NCBI GenBank assembly: GCA_016744555.1
Contig: JADGED010000003.1
Location: 3,038 to 34,654, forward strand
Length of the DNA: 31,617 nucleotides
Direction: 5' to 3'
From: Desulfuromonadaceae bacterium
Lineage (GTDB): Bacteria > Desulfobacterota > Desulfuromonadia > Desulfuromonadales > Geopsychrobacteraceae
Every line of letters starts with the position of its first letter. The stretch's first letter is position 1. Under the pieces are notes generated by a model. That model did not search any database. It worked only from the letters and a program-made list of their open reading frames with translations, and was not told where the DNA came from. Shown here piece after piece: positions 6,952 to 15,868 of this stretch. A program made the position numbers and the translations under genes.

Positions 6952-9603
6952 ATGGATGTTATCGCAACCCACGTTAACGCCGATTTTGATTGCCTCGGGG
7001 CAATGATTGCAGCAAAGCGGCTTTATCCTGACGCTACTCTGGTTTTTCCAGGGGGGCAGGAGCGTGGGTTGCGTGATTTTCTCCTCCACAGCACCCTTTA
7101 TGCCTATGGGGTTAAGCGTATTAAGGACATTGATCTACAGGCGGTAAGCCGTTTGGTTTTGGTTGATGTCCGTAGTGCTGCCAGAATTGGTCAATTTTCT
7201 GAGATTGTCGATAATCCTGAGTTAGAAATTCATATCTACGACCATCACCCCGAGGATGAACATACTATTCACGGGCAAGTTGAAAATATCCAAGCAGTAG
7301 GTGCTACTACGACAATTATGGCGCAACTATTTGTTGATCAGGGGATTGTCCCGACCCCAGACGAAGCGACGATGATGATGCTCGGTCTGTACGAGGATAC
7401 CGGCTGCCTCCTGTTCTCCGCCACTACTGTCGAGGATTTTCGTGCCGGTGCGTTTTTGTTGCAGCATGGCGCTAATCTGAACACTGTTGCCGATTTCCTA
7501 GTCCGAGAGATGACCCCAGAACAGATTGATCTGCTGAACGAATTGTTGAAATCGTGCCAGAAAATGGTGGTCAACAGTATAGAGGTTGCCATCGCCTATG
7601 CCTCCATCGATTACTATGTCGGTGATATCTCCAGCTTAGTACATAAACTTAAAGATATTGAAAATCTCGATGTCTTGTTGGTCGCAGTGCGCATGGAAGA
7701 TCGCATTTTTCTGGTCGCTCGTTCACGGTTGGCAGAGATGGATGTTGGTGAATTAATGCACGAATTTGGTGGTGGTGGCCACGCCTGTGCTGCCTCTGCT
7801 ACGGTTCACGATCTTACTTTGGTGCAATTATTGGAACAAGTTGAGTCCTTGTTGCCGCAGCATATTATGCCGCGTTGTGAAGTTCGTCATTTGATGTCGG
7901 CACCGGTGAAAACCCTGCCGACCGATGCAACTTTGGGGGCAGCACGTAAATTGATGTCCCGTTTCAGTTTTAATGCGATCCCCATTTTAGATTCTCAGCA
8001 GCAGGTGGTCGGAATTCTTACTCGGCAAATAGTTGAAAAGGCTGCTCATCACAAATTATTGAAAATGGCTGTTGGTGAAATGATGAACAGTGATTTTCAA
8101 GTACTCTCTCCAGAAGCTCCCTTAGTAGATCTTCAAGATGGCATTTCTAAACACAATCAACGGTGCATGCCAGTCGTTAGTGCCGGAGCTTTGGTGGGTG
8201 TGGTTACCAGAACCGATTTGTTACGCCATATGCTTGGTGATCGTCAGTCTTTGGTTGAGTCTTATCAAGACGTCTCTCCGTCGCGTGGGTTGCAACTGAA
8301 ACAGAAAAACATGCAGCGCTTGCTGAAAACCCAATTGCCTGAAATGGTGCGTACCTTGTTGCAACAATTGGGCGCAGTTGCCGATCAGCTAGAAGTGTCA
8401 ATTTTTCTGGTTGGTGGTTTTGTTCGCGATTTACTGTTGCGGCAACCTAATCTCGATGTCGATATTGTGGTAGAGGGCGACGGCATTGCCTTTGCCAATG
8501 CGTTTGCTAAAACAACACCATGCCGAGTGCGTACCCACGAAAAATTTGGTACGGCGGTAATTATTCTACCCAACGACTTCAAGGTTGATGTCGCCTCTGC
8601 GCGCTTGGAATATTACGATCGGCCAGCAGCGTTGCCTAAAGTTGAGCATGCGTCGATTCGTCATGACCTGTACCGTCGTGATTTCACGATAAACACTCTG
8701 ACTATATCGTTAAATCAGAACAATTACGGCCAAATGTTAGATTTTTTTGGTGGCCAAAGCGATTTAAAAGATCGGTCTGTGCGGGTTCTGCATAATTTAA
8801 GTTTTATCGAAGATCCCACTAGGCTGTTTCGAGCCGTGCGTTTTGAGCAGCGTCTTGGGTTCACTATCGGCCGCCAAACTGCCCGCTTAATGACCAGTGC
8901 CCTCCGTTTGCGCTCGGTTAAGAAAATTGCTGGTATTCGCATATTGCACGAACTTGAACAAATTTTGGATGAGCCTAGAGTGGTTCCAGCGTTGGAACGT
9001 CTCGACCAATTTGAATTGCTGAAATTTATTGATCCGCAATTGCGTTTCGATCGACAAACTGCCAGCCTGTTTGTTGCTGCTGAGCAGGCAAGTAGCTGGT
9101 TTGATTTGCTCTATACCGAAGAAATCTATCGGCGCTGGTTGGTTTATTTGTTCTGTATGTTTGAAAGCATCCCAGACAAAGGGTTAGTTCGGGTTAGTGC
9201 GTGGCTATGTGTGCAGCCTAAGGTCGAGGTTTTGTTGCTGGAGCAGTTGCCCCGTGCTAGACAACTATTGAAAGCGATAAAGCAGCGGAGAAATCGGCAT
9301 GTTACCCCGCAAAATAGTGAAATCTACGCTTGGTTTAACGGATTTTCGCTGGAAGTAATTCTCTACTTGATGGCACGGAGTGAAAATGAAGTTATGCGTA
9401 AATGGATTTCACTTTATGTAACTAAGCTACGAAAAGAGAAAATAATATTGAATGGTGCCGACTTAATAGCATTAGGTTTCTCCCCGGGGCGACAGTTCCA
9501 AGAAATTGCAGATTTTATCCTGCAGGAACGCTTAAATACGGGCACTAAAAGTCGTGAAGAAGAAATTGCTCTGGTTAAAACCCATTTCTTTCCACCGTCA
9601 TAG
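6952..9603 (+). CDS. DHH-DHHA1-CBS-CBS-class II tRNA nucleotidyltransferase/poly(A) polymerase fusion
   Basis: An 883-residue fusion. Residues 1 to about 300 are a DHH phosphoesterase: HVNADFD at 7-13, VLVDVR, YDHHPED, and the DHHA1 motif GGGGH at 273-277. Two CBS domains follow near 310-365 and 375-430. From about 483 there is a class II nucleotidyltransferase head with GGFVRD at 488-493, the metal-binding DVD at 502-504, RRDFTINTL and EDPTRLFRAVRF, then the RNA-binding region. This architecture is known in A-adding tRNA nucleotidyltransferases of lineages such as Aquifex and Geobacter, where CC- and A-addition are split between two proteins. A-addition to tRNA 3' ends is therefore the leading guess; full CCA addition or poly(A) synthesis cannot be excluded. 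It starts 6 bases after pyrD, and GGAG lies inside the pyrD end. All catalytic motifs of both halves look intact. Confidence 0.9.
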   Translation: MDVIATHVNADFDCLGAMIAAKRLYPDATLVFPGGQERGLRDFLLHSTLYAYGVKRIKDIDLQAVSRLVLVDVRSAARIGQFSEIVDNPELEIHIYDHHPEDEHTIHGQVENIQAVGATTTIMAQLFVDQGIVPTPDEATMMMLGLYEDTGCLLFSATTVEDFRAGAFLLQHGANLNTVADFLVREMTPEQIDLLNELLKSCQKMVVNSIEVAIAYASIDYYVGDISSLVHKLKDIENLDVLLVAVRMEDRIFLVARSRLAEMDVGELMHEFGGGGHACAASATVHDLTLVQLLEQVESLLPQHIMPRCEVRHLMSAPVKTLPTDATLGAARKLMSRFSFNAIPILDSQQQVVGILTRQIVEKAAHHKLLKMAVGEMMNSDFQVLSPEAPLVDLQDGISKHNQRCMPVVSAGALVGVVTRTDLLRHMLGDRQSLVESYQDVSPSRGLQLKQKNMQRLLKTQLPEMVRTLLQQLGAVADQLEVSIFLVGGFVRDLLLRQPNLDVDIVVEGDGIAFANAFAKTTPCRVRTHEKFGTAVIILPNDFKVDVASARLEYYDRPAALPKVEHASIRHDLYRRDFTINTLTISLNQNNYGQMLDFFGGQSDLKDRSVRVLHNLSFIEDPTRLFRAVRFEQRLGFTIGRQTARLMTSALRLRSVKKIAGIRILHELEQILDEPRVVPALERLDQFELLKFIDPQLRFDRQTASLFVAAEQASSWFDLLYTEEIYRRWLVYLFCMFESIPDKGLVRVSAWLCVQPKVEVLLLEQLPRARQLLKAIKQRRNRHVTPQNSEIYAWFNGFSLEVILYLMARSENEVMRKWISLYVTKLRKEKIILNGADLIALGFSPGRQFQEIADFILQERLNTGTKSREEEIALVKTHFFPPS

Positions 9604-9609
9604 TTGCCA

Positions 9610-9639
9610 TTCACGCTGAGGTCGATTAGACTGTACAAT
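9610..9639 (+). promoter_or_regulatory. Possible promoter for the M50 protease-scpAB-rluB unit
   Basis: TTCACG (9610-9615), 18 bases, then TACAAT (9634-9639). An overlapping alternative is TTGCCA (9604-9609), 17 bases, TAGACT (9627-9632). Both lie in the 102-base gap after the fusion gene. Moderate matches only; no terminator separates the two units. Confidence 0.35.
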
Positions 9640-9705
9640 TCGCTGTTACCTATCTACAAAAATGCAAATTAATTTAGTACGTTTGTTCTGGGGATTGAAA
9701 TACAC

Positions 9706-10392
9706 ATGGAAGCAATGGTTTCTAAAATTGCAATTATGCTAGTGCCTGCTTTGTTGGCGATTATTCTCCATGAAGTGGCGCATGGCTATATTGCGGAGCA
9801 ATTTGGTGATCCAACCGCTCGATTGCTGGGGCGTTTAACTTTAAACCCGCTAAAACATCTCGACCCAATTGGTACGATTGCGATTTTTATTTTTGGTTTT
9901 GGCTGGGCACGCCCAGTGCCGGTTAATCCTGGGAATTTCCGTCATCCACGCCGTGATATGCTTTGGGTTGCATTGGCGGGGCCGTTAACTAATCTAACCT
10001 TGGCCGTTATTTCGGCTCTATTGTTGCGCGGAGTAGGGTGGTTAGATCAAACGTCACTAGGGGAGTCACAGCTTTATGGGCAGTTTGTTAATCCATTTAA
10101 GATGATGCTTGGCTTCAGTCTCTATATTAATGTTTTGCTCGGGGTGTTTAACTTAATCCCCGTGCCACCTTTGGATGGCGGCAGAATTTTAACCGGAATT
10201 TTACCTGAACGGCAAGCTGCTTTGATTAGTCGTTTAGAGCCATTTGGTTTTGTCCTGATATTATTTTTAGTCTTTTTTACCGATGTTTGGTCACGGATCC
10301 TTGGGCCTATAATTAGTTCCATTGTCATGTTTATGGCGGGCAGTGAAATTAAGGTGATTGGGCAGGCAATGCGGTTTTTATTTGGAAATTGA
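9706..10392 (+). CDS. Site-2 protease family (M50) membrane metalloprotease
   Basis: A 228-residue integral membrane zinc protease. The first membrane segment carries HEVAH at 22-26 (HExxH zinc motif) and a later segment carries FNLIPVPPLDGGR with Asn149 and Asp157, the third zinc ligand region. There are about five hydrophobic segments. It lacks the PDZ domain of RseP and belongs to the compact subgroup often found beside scpA. Substrate unknown. ATG 9706 is preceded by GGGGA about 11 bases upstream; an alternative Met at residue 4 is possible. In Geobacter-type genomes I recall trpS between this gene and scpA; it is not present here. Confidence 0.93.
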   Translation: MEAMVSKIAIMLVPALLAIILHEVAHGYIAEQFGDPTARLLGRLTLNPLKHLDPIGTIAIFIFGFGWARPVPVNPGNFRHPRRDMLWVALAGPLTNLTLAVISALLLRGVGWLDQTSLGESQLYGQFVNPFKMMLGFSLYINVLLGVFNLIPVPPLDGGRILTGILPERQAALISRLEPFGFVLILFLVFFTDVWSRILGPIISSIVMFMAGSEIKVIGQAMRFLFGN

Positions 10393-10419
10393 CTATATGC
10401 ACATTGATTGTGATTAGTA

Positions 10420-11172
10420 ATGTCGATACAAATACACCTAGAACAATTTTCTGGACCTCTTGATCTCCTGTTGCATCTGATAAAACGGGAAGAGATGGAT
10501 ATTTGTGATATTCAAATCGTCGAAATTACCGAACAATATTTGACTATTATTGACCAGATGCAACAACTTGATCTCGACATTGCCGGTGAATTCTTAATGA
10601 TGGCGGCAACCCTTATTCACATTAAATCGAAGCTGTTGTTGCCGGTCACCGAGGAATTGGCTGAGGAAGAGGAAGATCCCAGAGCCGAATTGGTGAAAAG
10701 GTTGTTGGAGTATCAGCGTTATAAAGATATCTCCGCACTGTTTCAGCAGATGCCGCAGCTCAATCGTGATGTTTTTGTCAGTCAGTTTCAATTGGCCGAA
10801 TTGCTTGATGGTGAAGAGTCAGAAGACGAAATTGCCCCCGGAATTTACCCTTTAGCTGCAGCCTTTCATCAATTGCTGGCAAGGCGGCCAGTGGAAACAT
10901 TTCACGAAGTAATAACCGAATCTCTTTCTGTTGCCGATTATATCGAGCGGATAACGGCAATGTTGCGGGATAAGCAGCGCTTGTCATTCCGGGATATATT
11001 CAACACCATGTCTTTACGTGGTGAATTGATTGTCACTTTCTTGGCTACTTTAGAACTGGTTAAGATGCATGTGGTTGAAGTTGTGCAGGTGGATGAATTT
11101 AGTGAAGTATGGTTAAGGTTGGTTGGCGCTCCACTTGATTTGCCAGTGGGGGAAGTTCTTGGTTATGGATAA
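10420..11172 (+). CDS. scpA: Segregation and condensation protein A (kleisin)
   Basis: Kleisin subunit that bridges the SMC ATPase heads in the bacterial condensin, needed for chromosome compaction and segregation. The 250-residue protein opens with the diagnostic FSGPLDLLLHLI and DICDIQIVEITEQYL. It continues with AGEFLMMAATLIHIKSKLLLP and an acidic stretch, and ends with the winged-helix segment around FLATLELVKMHVVEV. It is followed by scpB with an 8-base overlap. The smc gene itself is not in the window. Confidence 0.96.
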   Translation: MSIQIHLEQFSGPLDLLLHLIKREEMDICDIQIVEITEQYLTIIDQMQQLDLDIAGEFLMMAATLIHIKSKLLLPVTEELAEEEEDPRAELVKRLLEYQRYKDISALFQQMPQLNRDVFVSQFQLAELLDGEESEDEIAPGIYPLAAAFHQLLARRPVETFHEVITESLSVADYIERITAMLRDKQRLSFRDIFNTMSLRGELIVTFLATLELVKMHVVEVVQVDEFSEVWLRLVGAPLDLPVGEVLGYG

Positions 11173-11731
11173 TTTATCCCAGCTTGTCGAAGCGCTTATA
11201 TTTGCTGCATCAGCCCCATTGTCACTTGAGCGTATAAGTTTATTAACTGAACAGTCAAAAGCGGACCTTCGTCCCATTCTCAATCAATTGCAGCAGCATT
11301 ATAATGCAAAAGAGCGGGGTTTTTATCTTGCTGATGTGGCCGGTGGTTATCAATTTAGAACCGTAGCAGAGTTAGCGCCGTGGTTGAAAAAAATGAATAG
11401 GGACCGCACCCCACGCTTTTCCCATGCGGCGCTCGAAACGTTAGCAATTGTCGCCTATCGACAACCATCCACTCGTGCTGAAGTTGAATATTTACGCGGG
11501 GTCGATTCTGGCGGGGTAATGAAAACCTTATTAGATAAAAGCTTATTGCGAATTTTGGGCAAAAAAGATGTTCCTGGTCGACCGCTGATGTATGGCACTA
11601 GTCGGCAGTTTCTGGAATTATTTGGTTTGCGCGACCTCAATGATCTACCGGCATTAAAAGAGTTTGCCGCTTTGGATCCGCAATTAATTCAAGCCGATCC
11701 ACTGGATCCAGAGATAACAGGAATAGATTGA
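11165..11731 (+). CDS. scpB: Segregation and condensation protein B
   Basis: Winged-helix partner of ScpA in the Smc-ScpAB condensin. The 188-residue product contains the canonical ETLAIVAYRQPSTRAEVEYL, RGVDSGGVM and VPGRPLMYGTSRQFLELFGL. The start at 11165 (ATG overlapping the scpA stop) was chosen over an in-frame upstream codon at 11123, because it gives the family N-terminus (MDNLSQLVEALIFAA) and has GGGGGAAG upstream inside scpA. Translational coupling with scpA is likely. It ends in a TGATG junction with rluB. Confidence 0.95.
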   Translation: MDNLSQLVEALIFAASAPLSLERISLLTEQSKADLRPILNQLQQHYNAKERGFYLADVAGGYQFRTVAELAPWLKKMNRDRTPRFSHAALETLAIVAYRQPSTRAEVEYLRGVDSGGVMKTLLDKSLLRILGKKDVPGRPLMYGTSRQFLELFGLRDLNDLPALKEFAALDPQLIQADPLDPEITGID

Positions 11732-12444
11732 TGGCAGAACGACTACAAAAATTGATAGCTAAAGCAGGCTTGGCTTCGCGGCGAGAAGCAGAAACGTGGA
11801 TCACCGCTGGACGAGTGCTGCTCAATGGTAATCCGGCGCAACTTGGTGATCGAGCCGATTTAGATTTTGATCGCTTAGAGGTTGATGGCCGCTTAGTTGG
11901 TCCCGCACAGGAGAAGGTTACGGTCCTTCTCAATAAACCCCGTGGGTACGTTTCGACCCTTAAAGACCCAGAAGGACGTAAGTTGGTCACCGATTTAGTT
12001 GCTGCCATCCCGCAGCGCCTTTTTCCGGTTGGCCGGCTTGACTTTAATACCGAGGGGTTGTTGCTTCTGACCAATGATGGTGGATTGGCGCAGCACGTTA
12101 CCCATCCAAGTCACGAAATTGATAAAACTTATCTGGTTAAAGTTCGTGGCGCCTTGTCAGAAACAATGATCAAGCGCCTAGAAGGTGGAATCAAGCTTGA
12201 AGATGGCAAGACTGCTCCAGCAAAGGTTGGAAATGTTAGGGCTGTAGGTTCAAGTAGTTGGTTTGAATTGACTTTGCACGAAGGAAAAAATAGGCAGGTT
12301 AGGCGTATGTGTGAAGCTTTAAATTTGACCGTAGTCAGGCTAAAAAGGATCCGGTTAGGGTTTCTCGATCTCGGTGAGCTTGCTACCGGTAGTTACCGTC
12401 ATTTGACCACCGCAGAAATTACCACATTGGTTAAGGGTAAATAA
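11731..12444 (+). CDS. rluB: Ribosomal large-subunit pseudouridine synthase, RsuA/RluB/E/F family
   Basis: Pseudouridine synthase for rRNA; by synteny with scpAB and length most likely the RluB type, acting on 23S rRNA. The 237 residues comprise an N-terminal S4 RNA-binding domain (RLQKLIAKAGLASRREAE) and a catalytic domain. The catalytic domain has the active-site Asp in PVGRLDFNTEGLLLLTNDG, then HPSHEIDKTYLVKV and EGKNRQVRRMCEA. The ATG at 11731 shares one base with the scpB stop (TGATG), and CAGGAA lies upstream. An in-frame TTG one codon earlier is less likely. Exact target site is inferred. Confidence 0.93.
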   Translation: MAERLQKLIAKAGLASRREAETWITAGRVLLNGNPAQLGDRADLDFDRLEVDGRLVGPAQEKVTVLLNKPRGYVSTLKDPEGRKLVTDLVAAIPQRLFPVGRLDFNTEGLLLLTNDGGLAQHVTHPSHEIDKTYLVKVRGALSETMIKRLEGGIKLEDGKTAPAKVGNVRAVGSSSWFELTLHEGKNRQVRRMCEALNLTVVRLKRIRLGFLDLGELATGSYRHLTTAEITTLVKGK

Positions 12445-12518
12445 GGTCTAATGATTGCGGTTGTTGTTGTGCTTTAATGTGTGCTATCCTGCAATGATGA
12501 ATGATATTGTAGGGTTGC

Positions 12519-12563
12519 TGGAGGTGGCATTGCTTGACATGGGAAGATTAATTAGTTTATCTT
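12519..12563 (+). promoter_or_regulatory. Candidate overlapping sigma-54-like and sigma-70-like promoters before the TPR gene
   Basis: A sigma-70-like pair is TTGACA at 12534-12539, 18 bases, TATCTT at 12558-12563. Overlapping it, TGG at 12519-12521 and TTGCT at 12530-12534 place GG and GC ten bases apart, the sigma-54 spacing, although the CAC of the -24 box is missing. The pair lies in a 165-base gap with no other visible content. Confidence 0.4.
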
Positions 12564-12609
12564 CTGAAGGTTAAGAATGTGTGTAGATGGCATGTTTTAA
12601 GGAGTTATT

Positions 12610-14721
12610 TTGGCAACGAATAAAGAAAAACTACTTGCGTCGGCGCAAAAAAATCTGAAGAAAAAACAGGTCGTCAAGGCAATTAAAGATTATGTTCAGA
12701 TTGTTAAACTAGATCCGGCAGACGTCCGCTCACGGCAAAAACTAGCAGAATTATATGTTCGCAGTAATAAAAATAGTGATGCGTATGAGCAGTATGAGTC
12801 GATAGCTAAGTACTTTGCTAGCAATGGTTTTTACCTGAAAGCTATTGCAATTTATAAGTTAATGCAACGGCTCGATCCAGATCAAATTGCAATTTTTAAT
12901 CGCTTAGCTGAATTGAATGAAAAGCAGGGGTTAATTGGCAACGCCATGGCCGAATACCGTAATTTGGTCGATTATTACGGTCGTAACGGTATGGTTGCCG
13001 ATGAAATAAAAACCTTGGAAAAAATGCGTGACCTTGACCTGAATAATTTGAATGTCAGGGTTAAGCTTGCTGAAGTGTATGCTGCAAATGAGCGCGAAGA
13101 TGAAGGTTTCGAAGAGCTGGAATCTGTTCTTGAAATTTTAAGCGATAAGGGCGATTTTGATAAAATCCTTAAGCTTTATAAAATGTTTATCCCCATGTAT
13201 CCTGATAGTAAGAAATTACAAATGGGGTTGGCGCTGGCTTTGTACGAGAAGGGGGATCTTGGACGCGGAGTCACAATTCTCGAAGGTCTGTTAAAAGATA
13301 AGCCTGATGATCCAGATTTGTTACGTTTGTTGGGCAGGGGCTATGCTGACCTCAAGAAGTGGAAAAAATCTTGCTCGGTGTATGAGCAACTTCTTGCTAT
13401 GGATACATCTGACCTTGATGCACGTGCATTACTAGTTGAGGCTCACCTTGGTAACGGTACATATGTACTAGCTTTAGAGGAGCTAGAACAGTGGAAAGAC
13501 GCATTTTATAAAGCGGACCGTATCGATGACCTGACTGGTTATTATGAACTACTTAAAGACAAATTGGATGATACTAGTGTCGTTTTGCAGGCCCTCGATT
13601 CAATTTATGAGTTAACTGGTGAGGGTGACAAACTTCTAGATATTATTTCTGAGCAGGAGGCGGAACCAGAAGAGTCGGTTGATAACGAAATGCTATCTGA
13701 TATTCTCCTCGGTTCTGTTGATGAAGATGATTCTGGAGCTGATGAGCTCATCCTTAGTGATGAAAGCAATGAATTAATTTTTGATATTGTTGAGGATGAC
13801 GATGTCGACTTGGAGTTAGAATCATCGCTTGCTGAAGATACAGATAATGAAATTGCTGACCAAGATGCGGTTATAGAGCTTGATATTGATACTAGTTTTG
13901 ATCTAGGTGATGAAAACGACGATGTTGAATTCTCATTTGACCTAGAAGATGATAATGATAGTGAAAAGGTCGAAGAACCAGTAACCGAAGTTGTCCATAA
14001 TTTGCAAGGTGATTTAGAAGAAGCAGAATTCTATATGCAGCAAGGTTTGTACACTGAAGCTAAAAAGAAATACAGTGACATCCTTACGTATGAGTCAGAT
14101 TATCAAGAGTGTTTGGATAAAATAAATGAAATCGAATTGTTACAGCAAAAATCGGAGCAAAGTACAGCAACTGACGACTCCGATTTAGCCGGTTTTGGTG
14201 ATATTGATTTTGATTTTGAAACTATAGAGCCAGATGAAGAAACCGGTAAAAAAATATTTAAGACTGATGTCGATGAGCAGATAGCTGCCGACGACATGGA
14301 ATCTCACTATAACCTAGGCATCGCTTACCGAGAAATGGGGCTGTTTGATGATGCGGTTAGTGAGTTTGAAAAGGCTGAAAAAGAACCGTCCAGATTTGTC
14401 GATTGTCAGACCCTAAAAGGGCTTTGCTATCGTGATAAGGGCGATTTTGAAAACGCTGAAGAGATGTTTAAAAATGCCTTGGCCTCAGTGTATCTTGAAG
14501 AGATGCAGAGCCTTAATCTTGGTTATGAATTAGGCTTGTTGTACGAGTGCTCTAATCGTGCTGAAGAGGCTTTAAGTAGCTATCAGATAGTTTTTGGTAA
14601 AGATAGTAATTATCGTGATGTAAGAGATAAAATTGCAATTTTAGAAAATGCCATTGATGCTGTTGATGATGGGAGCATCGATGCTCTCGAAGAGAGCAAA
14701 GATAGAATATCATTTCTATAA
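12610..14721 (+). CDS. Large TPR-repeat protein with acidic central linker
   Basis: A 703-residue soluble protein without signal peptide or membrane segment. Residues 1 to about 340 form a run of tetratricopeptide repeats (for example LDPADVRSRQKLAELYVRS and RLDPDQIAIFNRLAELNEKQ). Residues about 365-465 are a low-complexity linker very rich in Asp and Glu. A second set of repeats begins near 465, interrupted near 517-560 by another acidic stretch (GDIDFDFETIEPDEE), and resumes to the end. The start is TTG, supported by AAGGAG at 12599-12604 five bases upstream; no better start is nearby. Function not recognised; the TPRs imply a scaffold. It is followed after 51 bases by an ExeA-like ATPase whose tail has similar composition, suggesting a joint role, perhaps in envelope or pilus assembly. 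Confidence 0.85.
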   Translation: MATNKEKLLASAQKNLKKKQVVKAIKDYVQIVKLDPADVRSRQKLAELYVRSNKNSDAYEQYESIAKYFASNGFYLKAIAIYKLMQRLDPDQIAIFNRLAELNEKQGLIGNAMAEYRNLVDYYGRNGMVADEIKTLEKMRDLDLNNLNVRVKLAEVYAANEREDEGFEELESVLEILSDKGDFDKILKLYKMFIPMYPDSKKLQMGLALALYEKGDLGRGVTILEGLLKDKPDDPDLLRLLGRGYADLKKWKKSCSVYEQLLAMDTSDLDARALLVEAHLGNGTYVLALEELEQWKDAFYKADRIDDLTGYYELLKDKLDDTSVVLQALDSIYELTGEGDKLLDIISEQEAEPEESVDNEMLSDILLGSVDEDDSGADELILSDESNELIFDIVEDDDVDLELESSLAEDTDNEIADQDAVIELDIDTSFDLGDENDDVEFSFDLEDDNDSEKVEEPVTEVVHNLQGDLEEAEFYMQQGLYTEAKKKYSDILTYESDYQECLDKINEIELLQQKSEQSTATDDSDLAGFGDIDFDFETIEPDEETGKKIFKTDVDEQIAADDMESHYNLGIAYREMGLFDDAVSEFEKAEKEPSRFVDCQTLKGLCYRDKGDFENAEEMFKNALASVYLEEMQSLNLGYELGLLYECSNRAEEALSSYQIVFGKDSNYRDVRDKIAILENAIDAVDDGSIDALEESKDRISFL

Positions 14722-14772
14722 ACAACCGATCTATTTCCACCCTGATAATGTTGATCCTTTTATGGAGTATGC

Positions 14773-15831
14773 ATGGGCTATAATGATTACTTTAAGTTTG
14801 AGCGTGAACCATTTTCAAACGCCCCTAATGACAAATTTTATTTCAACAGCGAGCAGCATAATCAAGCATTGCTACGATTAAAATATTCGGTCGATTCCGA
14901 CAAGGGATTGGCGGTTTTGGTTGGTGGTGTCGGTACCGGAAAAACGACATTGGCACGTAGAATGCTCGATAACCTACCATTTGAGAAGTATGAATCTTCA
15001 CTGTTGGTAATGATTCACTCTGCAATTACTCCTGAGTGGATTATGTCGAGGATTTGTATGCAGTTAGGGGTGAAAAACCCTGAAATTAGTCCATTGAAAA
15101 TGCTGAAGCAGTTGTACGGGCGCTTATTGGAAATTGAGAAAGAAGGTCGCAAGGCAGTTGTTCTTATTGATGAAGCGCAAATGTTACAAACACGTGAATT
15201 GATGGAAGAATTCCGTGGGCTACTAAATTTAGAAATTCCTGGAAAAAAACTCCTTAATATTATTTTCTTTGGTTTGTCTGAGCTTGATGAAGTGCTAAAG
15301 CTTGATGCTCCTTTGGCACAGCGAGTTGCATTTAAGTACACTTTAAAACCACTTCAATTGCAGGAAGCTGTCGATTATATTACTTATCGCTTAAAGGTGG
15401 TTGGTTGTGATAAATCTCCGTTTAGCGAAGATGCTTTAACCATCATCCATAAGGTGTCTGGTGGAGTGCCAAGGTTGATCAATACTATCTGTGATAACGC
15501 TTTGTTTGAGGTGTTTATGCGGCGTGATACAGAGGTTACTTCGGCAATAATTAACAACGTTGCTGAAGACCTTGGGTTGGTTACAGTTGGACTAACTCTT
15601 GCGGTTGAAGAGGAGTCAGTTGCGGCACAAACTGTTTCTGCTGAATTGGCTATAAATGAACCAGTAGTAAGTGCCGTAGCTGCTAGTGAAAAAACAGCGC
15701 TAGCGGAGGATTTAGGAAGCGAAAAGGGGCTAGAGGAAATAGAAGATGATATCGTTGAAGATACTGCCTCTGAAGTAGACGATGTCTTCGACGACTTAGA
15801 GATGATTTTTGATGAGTTGGAATTGAAGTAG
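14773..15831 (+). CDS. ExeA/GspA-like AAA ATPase
   Basis: A 352-residue P-loop ATPase of the AAA_22/ExeA group. It opens with MGYNDYFKFEREPFSNAPN, typical of ExeA-like proteins. Walker A is GGVGTGKT at residues 51-58, Walker B is VVLIDEAQ with Asp133-Glu134, and a sensor region with PRLINTICDNAL follows near residue 235. After about 275 the sequence becomes Ala/Glu-rich and ends in a strongly acidic tail (VDDVFDDLEMIF). No membrane helix or peptidoglycan-binding domain is visible, unlike Aeromonas ExeA, so the exact role is open. GGAG at 14764-14767 lies 5 bases before the start. It shares the unit with the upstream TPR gene and is closed by the terminator at 15869-15907. Confidence 0.88.
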   Translation: MGYNDYFKFEREPFSNAPNDKFYFNSEQHNQALLRLKYSVDSDKGLAVLVGGVGTGKTTLARRMLDNLPFEKYESSLLVMIHSAITPEWIMSRICMQLGVKNPEISPLKMLKQLYGRLLEIEKEGRKAVVLIDEAQMLQTRELMEEFRGLLNLEIPGKKLLNIIFFGLSELDEVLKLDAPLAQRVAFKYTLKPLQLQEAVDYITYRLKVVGCDKSPFSEDALTIIHKVSGGVPRLINTICDNALFEVFMRRDTEVTSAIINNVAEDLGLVTVGLTLAVEEESVAAQTVSAELAINEPVVSAVAASEKTALAEDLGSEKGLEEIEDDIVEDTASEVDDVFDDLEMIFDELELK

Positions 15832-15868
15832 ACTCAGATTCTTTCTGCAAAATCAGTTTTTATTATAA

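Noticed and set aside
11637..12074. 145-codon minus-strand frame inside rluB
   Set aside because: Arg/Ser/Pro-rich shadow of a well-supported gene with no recognisable domain.
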